The notes beneath the pieces were generated by a model. That model saw nothing but the letters and a program-made list of their open reading frames with translations, was not told the DNA's origin and did no database searches. A DNA stretch of 28,630 bases. It comes from Syntrophomonadaceae bacterium. Lineage in GTDB: Bacteria > Bacillota > Dethiobacteria > DTU022. The number at the start of each line of letters is the position of its first letter. The stretch's first letter is position 1. The DNA lies in the NCBI GenBank assembly GCA_003553895.1, contig PWFM01000013.1, positions 1 through 28,630 of the forward strand, given 5' to 3'. Shown piece by piece: positions 14,340 to 22,028 of this stretch. Both the position numbers and the translations under genes were made by a program.

Positions 14340-14516
14340 TACCTTTTTGCTATTTTTTTAATATTTTTTTTAAAAAAATTATTGGCTTATTTTTCCTGCC
14401 GGTAAATTTACGGCCCCGGGTTTAAAGGAAATCCTGACATAAATAGCTAATATGTAAATACCGGTCTTTTACCGATCGTTGCCTTGGTTTTAAAGATTAC
14501 AGGAGAGTATCCGGCG
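14340..14516. promoter_or_regulatory. AT-rich leader between divergent ncRNA and ATPase operon
   Basis: This 177-bp stretch has a run of T8-A7 with flanking A/T (about 14347-14385), likely bent DNA or an UP-like element serving either divergent unit. A 10-bp palindrome, GTAAATTTAC, is at 14402-14411. No convincing -35/-10 pair for the ATPase operon was found; TTATTG-N18-TAAATT is the least bad candidate. AGGAG at 14501-14505 is the ribosome site for atpD. Confidence 0.4.
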
Positions 14517-15971
14517 ATGAAAAAAGATGAACGAGAAAATCTTATAAAAAGTAACAACAGGCTTGACGGTTACGGGGAAGATGGCCGTAACCGGGGGACC
14601 GTAGCCGCCGTGCGCGGCAGTGTGGTCGACACTTATTTTCCTGGCGCTCTGCCTCCGCTCTACAACCGCCTCAATGCCGGTCCGGAAGGCAGGGTTGTCA
14701 TCGAGGTGGTCTCCCATCACAGCGGGGGCATTGCCCGCGGCATTGCCCTTTCCCCGACCGGGGGCCTGCGGAGGGGCGATCCGGTAACCGATACCGGGGC
14801 CATGATCGAAGTCCCCGTGGGTAAGCAGGTCCTGGGACGCATGTTTAATGTTTTTGGCGGCACAATTGATGAAAAAGAACCTTTGAAAGAACCTGAGAAA
14901 CGGGGCATACACCGGCCTCCGGCCCCCATCTCGCGGCGGGTTACCAGGGCGGAAATTTTTGAAACCGGGATCAAGGCCATCGACCTTCTTACTCCCCTGG
15001 AAAGGGGAGGCAAAGCCGGACTGTTTGGCGGGGCCGGTGTGGGCAAAACGGTCCTGATCACCGAATTGATCAATAATACCGTGGGCAAATATGAAGGAGT
15101 GAGCATCTTTTGCGGCATCGGGGAACGCTCCCGTGAGGCCGAAGAACTGTACCGGGATATCCAGGAAGCGGGGGTGCTTGATAACACGGTCATGATCTTC
15201 GGCCAGATGAACGAACCGCCGGGCGCCCGGTACCTGGTCGGCCATTCGGCCCTGACCATGGCCGAATACTTCCGCGACGACGCCAGGCAGGATGTCCTGC
15301 TCCTGATCGACAACATTTTCCGCTTTGTCCAGGCCGGCTCTGAAGTGTCGGGTTTGCTAGGCAAGATGCCCTCCCGGGTCGGCTACCAGCCCCCCCTCTC
15401 CACTGAAATTGCCGAACTGCAGGAACGGATTTCCAATACTGCGACCGGGGCCATTACTTCGATCCAGGCTGTCTACGTGCCGGCCGACGATTTCACCGAT
15501 CCTTCGGCCACCCATACTTTTGCCCATTTGTCGGCATCGATCATTCTTTCCCGCAAGCGGGCCAGCGAAGGTCTCTACCCGGCGGTCGATCCTCTCCAGT
15601 CCTGGTCCAAGATGCTTACCCCGCTTGTCGTCGGAGAAAGGCATTACCTGGTGGCCCAGGAAGTGCGGCGGACCCTGGCCGAGTATGAGGAACTAAAAGA
15701 TATCATCGCCATGCTCGGGCTGGAGGAACTGTCCCAGGAAGACCGGCGGGTGGTCAACCGGGCCCGGCGTCTGGAACGTTTTCTGACCCAGCCCTTTGTA
15801 ACCACCGAGCAGTTTACCGGCTACAAGGGCAAAGTAGTAGACCTGGATGATGCCCTGGACGGATGCGAGCGGATCTTGAATGATGAGTTTGCCGAACGCA
15901 GTGAATCCGCTCTTTACATGCTCGGTAAAGTTGACGATATTAAACCCGGAGCGGGGAGGGCTGGCGATTGA
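14517..15971 (+). CDS. atpD: N-ATPase F1 subunit beta
   Basis: Catalytic beta subunit of a rotary F-type (N-type) ATPase: it couples ATP hydrolysis or synthesis to ion flow at the membrane, with F1 on the cytosolic side. Walker A GGAGVGKT lies at about residues 171-178. GERSREAEELY holds the catalytic glutamate, LLIDNIFRF is Walker B, and VYVPADDFTDPS is the adenine/interface loop. The ATG at 14517 has AGGAG 11 nt upstream and gives 484 residues; the longer frame from TTG at 14484 has no good site. Being the first gene of the operon, ahead of epsilon and before Q and R, is the mark of N-ATPases; canonical atp operons end with beta-epsilon. Confidence 0.97.
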   Translation: MKKDERENLIKSNNRLDGYGEDGRNRGTVAAVRGSVVDTYFPGALPPLYNRLNAGPEGRVVIEVVSHHSGGIARGIALSPTGGLRRGDPVTDTGAMIEVPVGKQVLGRMFNVFGGTIDEKEPLKEPEKRGIHRPPAPISRRVTRAEIFETGIKAIDLLTPLERGGKAGLFGGAGVGKTVLITELINNTVGKYEGVSIFCGIGERSREAEELYRDIQEAGVLDNTVMIFGQMNEPPGARYLVGHSALTMAEYFRDDARQDVLLLIDNIFRFVQAGSEVSGLLGKMPSRVGYQPPLSTEIAELQERISNTATGAITSIQAVYVPADDFTDPSATHTFAHLSASIILSRKRASEGLYPAVDPLQSWSKMLTPLVVGERHYLVAQEVRRTLAEYEELKDIIAMLGLEELSQEDRRVVNRARRLERFLTQPFVTTEQFTGYKGKVVDLDDALDGCERILNDEFAERSESALYMLGKVDDIKPGAGRAGD

Positions 15972-16357
15972 ACTTGAAAGTGCTGCTCCCCTCAGAAGTG
16001 CTCTTAGATGAAAAGGTGGAAAAAGTCACCGCAGAGGCGGAAAACGGCTTTTTCACCATGCTGCCCCGGCATGTTGATTTTGTGGCGGCCCTGGGCCCCG
16101 GCATCTTTTCTTACCTGACTCCGGCCGGGGAAGAGCGTTACCTGGCTATCGATGAAGGGGTTATGGTCAAGCAGGGCGATCAGGTTTATGTTTCTGCTGC
16201 CCGGGCTGTTCCCGGTGAGGATCTGGCTTACCTCCAGGAAAAAGTTGAACAGGAATTGAAAGTGCTCGGCGAAAGCGAAAAAAAAGCGCGCACCGTTATG
16301 TCCCGGCTTGAGGCCGATACCCTGCGCCGCTTTACCCGTTTGGGAGGAGAGCGCTGA
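15968..16357 (+). CDS. atpC: N-ATPase F1 subunit epsilon
   Basis: Central-stalk subunit that links gamma to the c-ring and modulates ATP hydrolysis. The 129-residue protein has the N-terminal beta-sandwich (LLPSEVLLDEKVEKVTAE, then GFFTMLPRHVDFVAAL) and a C-terminal helical segment rich in Glu and Lys. The TTG start overlaps the beta stop by 4 bp and has GGGAGG 8 nt upstream. It is shorter and less conserved than the H+-ATPase epsilon, as is usual in this operon type. Confidence 0.92.
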   Translation: MNLKVLLPSEVLLDEKVEKVTAEAENGFFTMLPRHVDFVAALGPGIFSYLTPAGEERYLAIDEGVMVKQGDQVYVSAARAVPGEDLAYLQEKVEQELKVLGESEKKARTVMSRLEADTLRRFTRLGGER

Positions 16358-16674
16358 TGAACAAGAACAACCGGAACGGGGATCAAGAAAAACTGCCGGG
16401 CAGGGTGGGCAAAAAAGCAAAGCGGCGGATCAAGGCCCGGCAGAACAAAGACAAAAGCGTCTGGTTTGGACTGGGTATGTTCGGCATGGTCGGCTGGACC
16501 GTTGCCGCCACCACCCTGATCGGGGTGGCCCTGGGGATGTGGATCGACCGCACCTGGCCCGGCCCCTATTCCTGGACCCTGACCCTGCTTTTTATTGGCC
16601 TGATTGTCGGCTGCCTCAATGCCTGGTACTGGGTCAGCCGGGAAAGCCGCCCCGAAAATGATGAAGAAGAGTGA
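16357..16674 (+). CDS. atpQ: N-ATPase membrane protein AtpQ (AtpI-like)
   Basis: This 105-residue membrane protein corresponds to AtpQ, the AtpI-related protein of N-ATPase operons, thought to help c-ring assembly. A strongly basic N-terminus (about 1-35: KKAKRRIKARQNKDK) precedes two transmembrane helices at about 40-62 and 70-94. The segments GWTVAATTLIGVALGMWIDRTWPG and TLLFIGLIVGCLNAWYWV carry the usual glycine pattern. Its ATG overlaps the epsilon stop (TGATG). The tail is acidic. An 87-bp gap to atpR follows. Confidence 0.85.
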   Translation: MNKNNRNGDQEKLPGRVGKKAKRRIKARQNKDKSVWFGLGMFGMVGWTVAATTLIGVALGMWIDRTWPGPYSWTLTLLFIGLIVGCLNAWYWVSRESRPENDEEE

Positions 16675-16761
16675 CCCGGATATATTTTACAGGGGAGTAG
16701 AGGGCAGGATAAAAAGACATTGCGCTTGCTTTAAACAGGGCTAAAGGGGGCTTTTCAAGCG

Positions 16762-17070
16762 GTGACCTGGATTTATTTGCTGATGGCTGTGCCGGCCGGT
16801 TTTGCGCTGGGGATCTTGTTTTTCGGCGGTTTGTGGTGGACCGTCCAGAAAGTTGCCGCCGGCAGCAGGCCCGCCCCGCTTTTGATCGCCAGCTTCCTGG
16901 TTCGCTCAGCCGTCCTTTTGGCCGGATTCTACTTGATCATGATTGCCGGCTGGCAGTACCTGCCACCGGCCCTGATCGGTTTTTTGGCGGCCCGGATCAT
17001 CTTAATCTCTAGACTCGGGCCGGTAAAACAGCTTAACAGGCCTGATGGCCGGAACAGGCCGCAAATATAA
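16762..17070 (+). CDS. atpR: N-ATPase membrane protein AtpR
   Basis: AtpR is specific to N-ATPases and is proposed to work with AtpQ in rotor assembly or ion binding. The 102-residue protein has three predicted transmembrane helices (about 4-28, 38-60, 64-84). The segments FFGGLWWTVQK (20-30) and FLVRSAVLLAGF (45-56, conserved R48) match the family pattern. The GTG at 16762 has AAAGGGGG about 11 nt upstream. Its presence is strong evidence for the N-type assignment. Confidence 0.88.
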   Translation: MTWIYLLMAVPAGFALGILFFGGLWWTVQKVAAGSRPAPLLIASFLVRSAVLLAGFYLIMIAGWQYLPPALIGFLAARIILISRLGPVKQLNRPDGRNRPQI

Positions 17071-17087
17071 AGGAGGTTCAAAGGCAG

Positions 17088-17780
17088 TTGACTATCAATC
17101 CCGATGAAATAATCCTTTTTGAGTGGGGCTGGTTTAAGATCAACTCGACCATTGCTTTTACCTGGCTGGTCATTTTTCTTTTAACCTTCGGGTCCTGGCT
17201 GGTGACCAGGCGCCTTTCCAGCGCAGGCAAACTTTCCCGCTGGCAAAATTTGCTCGAGGTCCTGGTAAACGGGATCAAGGTTCAGATCCGGGAAGTGAGC
17301 CGCCAGGAACCGGGCCCCTACCTGCCTTTCGTGGGGACCCTGTTCATATTCATTGCCACAGCCAACGTCCTGGCCATTGTCCCCGGTTACGTGCCGCCCA
17401 CCGGCTCACTGTCGACCACCGCCGCCCTGGCCATCTGTGTTTTTATCGCCGTCCCCGTTTTCGGCATTGCCAGCCAGGGAGTGCTCAGTTACCTGAAGCA
17501 GTACCTGCAGCCCACTTTTTTCATGCTGCCCTTCAACCTGATTGGAGAGCTGAGCCGGACCCTGGCCCTGGCCGTCCGCCTTTACGGCAACATGATGAGC
17601 GGCACCATTATCGTTGCCATTCTGCTTACCATCACCCCGCTTGTTTTCCCGGTAATCATGCAGGCCCTGGGCCTGCTTACCGGCCTGATCCAGGCCTATA
17701 TATTTGCCATACTGGCCATGGTTTACATAGCCTCGGCCAGCAGGGCGCACGAGGAAATAGCGAAAAAAGGAGAGGAATAG
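17088..17780 (+). CDS. atpB: N-ATPase Fo subunit a
   Basis: The stator subunit forms the ion half-channels against the c-ring. The 230-residue protein has several membrane helices: about 22-40, 82-100, 108-130, and two long C-terminal ones. The essential arginine is R164 within LALAVRLYGNMMSG, equivalent to E. coli aR210. The N-terminus is short, without the periplasmic extension of many a subunits. The TTG at 17088 has AGGAGG about 11 nt upstream and is followed 1 bp after its stop by subunit c. Confidence 0.95.
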   Translation: MTINPDEIILFEWGWFKINSTIAFTWLVIFLLTFGSWLVTRRLSSAGKLSRWQNLLEVLVNGIKVQIREVSRQEPGPYLPFVGTLFIFIATANVLAIVPGYVPPTGSLSTTAALAICVFIAVPVFGIASQGVLSYLKQYLQPTFFMLPFNLIGELSRTLALAVRLYGNMMSGTIIVAILLTITPLVFPVIMQALGLLTGLIQAYIFAILAMVYIASASRAHEEIAKKGEE

Positions 17781-17781
17781 C

Positions 17782-18048
17782 ATGGATTCATTAGCTTTAG
17801 TAGGTATGATTTCCATTGTCACGGCCGGGCTGACCATTGCCTTCGGTTCGATCGGGCCGGCCCTGGGCCAGGGGCGCGCCGTTTCGCAGGCGCTCAGCTC
17901 CATCGCCCAGCAGCCCGATGAGGCCAATACTATAACCCGGACCCTGTTTGTCGGCCTGGCCATGATCGAATCAACGGCGATTTACTGTTTTGTTGTAACC
18001 ATGATTTTAATTTTTGCCAACCCCTTCTGGAACTATTTCCTCCCCTAA
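17782..18048 (+). CDS. atpE: N-ATPase Fo subunit c, Na+-type ion site
   Basis: This 88-residue hairpin forms the rotor ring. Helix 1 contains GPALGQG with Q30. Helix 2 has the ion site MIESTAIY with E63, S64, T65 and Y68. These align with Q32, E65, S66, T67 and Y70 of the Ilyobacter tartaricus Na+ ring, with M61 in place of V63, whose backbone carbonyl binds the ion. This ligand set is known to bind Na+ in that family, so Na+ coupling is likely. The polar loop between helices reads QQPDEANTIT. GGAGAGG lies about 8 nt before the ATG. Confidence 0.97.
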   Translation: MDSLALVGMISIVTAGLTIAFGSIGPALGQGRAVSQALSSIAQQPDEANTITRTLFVGLAMIESTAIYCFVVTMILIFANPFWNYFLP

Positions 18049-18104
18049 CGGGGCGGCCGGACTGGCCGGGGGCAAAAGAAGCCTGAGTGACGAGGAGAAG
18101 GCCT

Positions 18105-18932
18105 ATGATTATTGACTGGTATACCGTAATTTTTCAGATCATCAATTTCATGATCCTGGTCTTTTTATTGCGGCGCTTCCTTTACGGCCCGGTGATCCGG
18201 GCTATGGACGAGCGGGAGCAGAAGATCGTGCAGCGTGAAGAAGATGCGGCGGAAAAGAAAGATGAAGCCGAACAGGAGGCCCGCAGTTACCGTCGCAAAA
18301 CAGAAGAACTGGCCGAACGGGAAAAAGAAATGTTTGAAAAGGCCCGGGCTGAGGCGGAAAAGGAAAAGAGAGAACTGCTGGATCAGGCCCGGGAAGAAGT
18401 TGATGAAAGCAGGCGGCGCTGGAAAGATTCCTTTGAGCGCGAAAAGAAAACCTTTATTGCCGAATTGCGCCGCCGGATCGGCCGCCAGGCCCTGGTTGTG
18501 GCCCGCCGCTGCCTGCAGGATTTAGCCGATGCCCGCCTGGAAGAGCTGACCTGGAACCTCTTTTTAAAGAAACTGGCTAACCTGCCCGATCAAGAGCTTG
18601 CTGAACTTAAAAAGGCCCTCCAGGCGGAAGGAAACAATATTACCATCCGTTCGGCTTTTCAAGCCGGTTCAGGACAGGTAGAAGAACTCAAAAAAAACCT
18701 GGGCGAACTGGTTTCTGTCCCACAAGGCGAACTGAACCTGCAGACAGCCACCGATCCGGGCCTGATCTGCGGACTGGAGCTCGATGCCGGCGGTTACAGG
18801 GTGGCCTGGAATATAGACAGCTACCTGGAAGACTTAGAAGAACAGGTCTTACAAGAACTCGAGCAGGATATTTCTGGGGGAGAAGAAAGCCAGGCAGAGG
18901 AGGTGTCCGGGGATGGCCAACCGGAAGCCTGA
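18105..18932 (+). CDS. atpF: N-ATPase peripheral-stalk subunit b with delta-like C-terminal domain
   Basis: This subunit forms the stator stalk holding F1 against subunit a. One N-terminal membrane helix (about 5-24, VIFQIINFMILVFLLRR) is followed by a highly charged helix at about 30-150. The C-terminal 100 residues look like the OSCP/delta domain: TIRSAFQAGSGQVEELKKNL, then TDPGLICGLELDAGGYRV and NIDSYLEDLEEQVL. The operon has no separate delta gene, so this 275-residue b probably supplies the function. ATG at 18105 is chosen over 18087 because GAGGAG lies about 8 nt upstream of it. The 3' end overlaps atpA by 20 bp. Confidence 0.9.
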   Translation: MIIDWYTVIFQIINFMILVFLLRRFLYGPVIRAMDEREQKIVQREEDAAEKKDEAEQEARSYRRKTEELAEREKEMFEKARAEAEKEKRELLDQAREEVDESRRRWKDSFEREKKTFIAELRRRIGRQALVVARRCLQDLADARLEELTWNLFLKKLANLPDQELAELKKALQAEGNNITIRSAFQAGSGQVEELKKNLGELVSVPQGELNLQTATDPGLICGLELDAGGYRVAWNIDSYLEDLEEQVLQELEQDISGGEESQAEEVSGDGQPEA

Positions 18933-20550
18933 GCGAAGCTCTCTGATCGATTCTCTCCTCGGCGCCGTGGACAGCGCCGAGAAGGCTTTTGATCAGGCCC
19001 TTGAGGACAGAACTTCCACTCCCAGAGTAGAAGAAACCGGCGCCGTCATTTCCACCGGCAGCGGCATTGCCCGTGTATCCGGACTCGAAGGGGTGCGTGC
19101 CGATGAGCTGGTTGAGTTTTCAGGCGGCATTACCGGTATTGCCTTTAACCTCGATCCGGGCCAGGTGGGAGTGATTATGCTCGGTTCTTCCGAGAAAGTG
19201 GTTTCCGGTGACCGGGTCCGCCGCACCGGTCGCGTGGTCGACATACCGGTTGGCGAAGGCCTGCTCGGGCGGGTAATCGATGCTTCGGCCCGGCCCCTGG
19301 ACAACCGGGGCCCGCTCAGTTTCAAGGAGAGGAGGCCCATAGAACGGGAAGCGCCGCCGATCATGGCCCGTTCGCCTGTAACAGAACCCCTCCAAACCGG
19401 CCTCAAGGTGGTTGATGCCCTGATTCCCGTCGGGAGGGGCCAGCGGGAGTTGATCCTGGGCGACCGCCAGATCGGGAAAACAGCCATCGCCCTGGACACC
19501 ATTATTAACCAGGCCGATAAAGATGTGATCTGCATTTACTGCGCCATCGGTCAACAGGGTGCCGACGTGGCCAAGTTTATCGCCCAGCTGCGCGACTACG
19601 GGGCCATGGCCTACTCGACAGTGGTCGTCGCCTCCGGAGACGGCCCGCCGGGCCTGCGTTTTATCGCCCCTTTTGCGGCCACCACCGTTGCCGAGTATTT
19701 CATGGAACAGGGCCATGACGTTCTTATTGTTTACGACGATCTCACCCTGCATGCCCGGGCCTACCGGGAGCTTTCCCTGCTTTTGGAACGTCCCCCGGGC
19801 CGTGAAGCCTATCCGGGCGATATTTTCTATCTGCATTCCCGGCTGCTGGAACGCTCCACGCACCTCCGCGAGGAATACGGCGGGGGTTCGTTGACTGCCC
19901 TGCCTGTCATCGAGACCCAGGCCCAAAACATATCGGCTTACATTCCCACCAACCTGATTTCGATTACCGACGGACAGATCTATCTTTCTCCCGACCTGTT
20001 TCAACGTAACCACCTGCCGGCCATCGATGTGGGCAAGTCGGTTTCCAGGGTGGGCGGAAAAACCCAGCTTCCGGCCTACCGTTCCGTGACCGGCGACCTG
20101 CGCCTTTCTTATGCCCAGTTCGAAGAGCTGGAAATGTTTGCCCGTTTTGGGACCCGTTTGGATGACCAGACCCGCCAGACTATCGAGCGCGGTCGCCGGG
20201 TACGCAAGGTCCTGAACCAGCCGGAGCTGCTGCCCCTGCCGATACCGGAACAGATTGCCGCCCTCCTGGCCGTCACCGAAGGTTTATATGATCAAATGGC
20301 GGTAGAGAAGATCCCGGCGGCGGAAAAAAAGATCCGGGAAGCGGTTACGGCAAACCTGCCCGAAATCTGCAGCAGGATCGAGGCGGGCGAACTGCTTTCT
20401 GATCAAGACCGGGAGGCTATTTTAAGTACGGCCCGGGAAGCTTTAGACCTGCCGGGCGATGATGAGGCAGGATCGGAAAGCCCTTCCGGCCGGGGCGGCG
20501 GCGATCTTGAAACTGATTCGATTGATGAAGATCAGAACCGGGAAGATTAA
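18913..20550 (+). CDS. atpA: N-ATPase F1 subunit alpha
   Basis: The non-catalytic nucleotide-binding subunit alternates with beta in the F1 hexamer. Walker A GDRQIGKT is at 183-190. CAIGQQGADVAKF, the LIVYDDLTLHA Walker B and SVSRVGGKTQ with the catalytic arginine-finger region are present. At 545 residues it is about 30-40 longer than usual alpha, through an acidic, Ser/Gly-rich tail (about 515-545) and a slightly extended start. The ATG has GAGGAGG 9 nt upstream. It precedes gamma with a 146-bp gap that is larger than other gaps in the operon. Confidence 0.97.
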   Translation: MANRKPERSSLIDSLLGAVDSAEKAFDQALEDRTSTPRVEETGAVISTGSGIARVSGLEGVRADELVEFSGGITGIAFNLDPGQVGVIMLGSSEKVVSGDRVRRTGRVVDIPVGEGLLGRVIDASARPLDNRGPLSFKERRPIEREAPPIMARSPVTEPLQTGLKVVDALIPVGRGQRELILGDRQIGKTAIALDTIINQADKDVICIYCAIGQQGADVAKFIAQLRDYGAMAYSTVVVASGDGPPGLRFIAPFAATTVAEYFMEQGHDVLIVYDDLTLHARAYRELSLLLERPPGREAYPGDIFYLHSRLLERSTHLREEYGGGSLTALPVIETQAQNISAYIPTNLISITDGQIYLSPDLFQRNHLPAIDVGKSVSRVGGKTQLPAYRSVTGDLRLSYAQFEELEMFARFGTRLDDQTRQTIERGRRVRKVLNQPELLPLPIPEQIAALLAVTEGLYDQMAVEKIPAAEKKIREAVTANLPEICSRIEAGELLSDQDREAILSTAREALDLPGDDEAGSESPSGRGGGDLETDSIDEDQNRED

Positions 20551-20696
20551 ACGGGATCAGTTAATAAAGCCCAAATACTCCCGGTAACCGCTAAAGAAAA
20601 ACCTGTTCAGGCCAAACGTTTTGCCGGTCCGGATATACCGAACCGGGCCCGGACTCTCCTGGACTTATATTAATATTATAGAAAGGGCTGTTGCTG

Positions 20697-21593
20697 TTGA
20701 GTTCAACCCTGGAAACTTTGCAAAAACAGATAGCCAGCGGAGAAGATCTCTCTTCTATAGTCAGGACCATGAAAGCTTTAGCCGCCACCAGTGTGCGCCA
20801 GTACGAAAAGGCGGCCGAATCTTTAGATGACTATTACCACACCGTGGAACTGGGGCTATCCGTGGCCCTTGCTTCGCCTTCTGAATCCATAACCCCCAAC
20901 CCACCCGGGCTGCGGGGAGCGGTGCTGATGCTGGTATTCGGATCCGATCACGGCCTGGCCGGGCACTTTAACGAGCAGATTGTTTCTCATGCTCTTGAAA
21001 GTGAAGGTCCGGAACAATGGGGCGGCATCTCCCGGGAAGCCCGGATCTTTATAGGTATCGGCGAACAGGCCATCAGCAGGCTCGGCGCCTCCGCAGTCGA
21101 TATGCCGGAGCGATTTAATATGCCCACTTCGATCAGCGCCATCACTCCCTTTATCCAGGTTTTGCTTGAAACGATCGATCGCCGGCGCACGCAGGAAGGC
21201 CTGGAGCGGGTCCTTCTTTTCTATAACCGCCCCCTGGCCGGCGGTTTCAGCCCTGAGTCCGAGATCCTGCTCCCGGTGGACTTAGAAAAACTGCGCCGGG
21301 CCGGGCTCACCTGGCAGTCCCGTTCCCTGCCCACTTACACCATGGCCCCGGATCAACTGCTGTCGGCGTTGCTGCGCCAGTACTTTTTTGTCTCCCTTTA
21401 CCGGGCCTGCGCCCTGTCCCTGGCTGCCGAAAACACCAGCCGACTGGCGGCCATGCAGGCGGCCGAGAAAAATATTAATGAACGCCTGGATCAACTGAAA
21501 ACACTTTTCCAGCAGGAGCGCCAGGCCGCGATCACAGAAGAGCTTTTAGATATAATCTCCGGTTTTAAGGCCGTCAGGAGCACCCTTGAATAA
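20697..21593 (+). CDS. atpG: N-ATPase F1 subunit gamma
   Basis: The central rotor shaft. The N-terminal helix has the N-ATPase variant of the gamma motif, IVRTMKALAATSVRQYEKA, and the C-terminal helix carries RACALSLAAENTSRLAAMQAAEKNINERL, the conserved region that contacts beta. The Rossmann-like middle domain reads MLVFGSDHGLAG. TTG at 20697 is preferred over TTG at 20691 because AAAGGG is 9 nt from the former and 3 nt from the latter; this gives 298 residues. It is the last ATPase gene; the next gene (ThiS-like) starts 84 bp later. Confidence 0.95.
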   Translation: MSSTLETLQKQIASGEDLSSIVRTMKALAATSVRQYEKAAESLDDYYHTVELGLSVALASPSESITPNPPGLRGAVLMLVFGSDHGLAGHFNEQIVSHALESEGPEQWGGISREARIFIGIGEQAISRLGASAVDMPERFNMPTSISAITPFIQVLLETIDRRRTQEGLERVLLFYNRPLAGGFSPESEILLPVDLEKLRRAGLTWQSRSLPTYTMAPDQLLSALLRQYFFVSLYRACALSLAAENTSRLAAMQAAEKNINERLDQLKTLFQQERQAAITEELLDIISGFKAVRSTLE

Positions 21594-21677
21594 TACCGCG
21601 CTGCCTTTTATCAACCTGCGGCAGCTAAACCGCTTCCTACAAGCAGGGAAAACCATTTTTTTAGAGAATTAGTTTCC

Positions 21678-21950
21678 ATGATGATATTAAAGATCAAGCT
21701 GCTGTCCCCCTATACCAGGTCGGGCCGTACTGAAGATCATGTCCTGGAACTAAAAGCCAGCACCATCAGCGTGCGCGATCTGGCTCTTTACCTGTCCAGC
21801 GAGTGGAAAGACAGGCTTAAGCACAGCTTGCTGGATGACGATAAGCTGGTTAACGCCGAATTTGCTGTAAACGATAGGATTGTTTCCCTCGAGCACCAGG
21901 TTAAAGACGGGGACCGGATCACGGTTATCCCCTACGTAGGTGGGGGCTGA
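21678..21950 (+). CDS. ThiS/MoaD-like small ubiquitin-fold sulfur carrier
   Basis: This 90-residue beta-grasp protein ends in PYVGGG. The C-terminal Gly-Gly is the hallmark of sulfur carriers such as MoaD, ThiS and CysO, whose terminus is adenylylated and thiocarboxylated. Body features include ISVRDLALYLSSEW in the helix region and VNDRIVSLEHQVKDGDRITVIP before the tail. A third glycine follows the pair, which is slightly unusual. No E1-like ThiF/MoeB, MoaE or cysteine synthase partner is in the window, so the pathway is undetermined. The ribosome site is weak. It lies between atpG and an aminotransferase on the same strand. Confidence 0.8.
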   Translation: MMILKIKLLSPYTRSGRTEDHVLELKASTISVRDLALYLSSEWKDRLKHSLLDDDKLVNAEFAVNDRIVSLEHQVKDGDRITVIPYVGGG

Positions 21951-22028
21951 TCTTTCTGGTTGCCGGGTTCTTTTTAAAATAAATGGTGCTTGTTGCTTCA
22001 GCAGTGACTGTCATCAGGAGGTGTTTTT

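Noticed and set aside
13950..14361. Several 60-80 residue + strand frames between hpt and atpD
   Set aside because: They lack ribosome sites, are Phe/Pro/Ser-rich from pyrimidine bias, and are fully explained by the - strand structured RNA.
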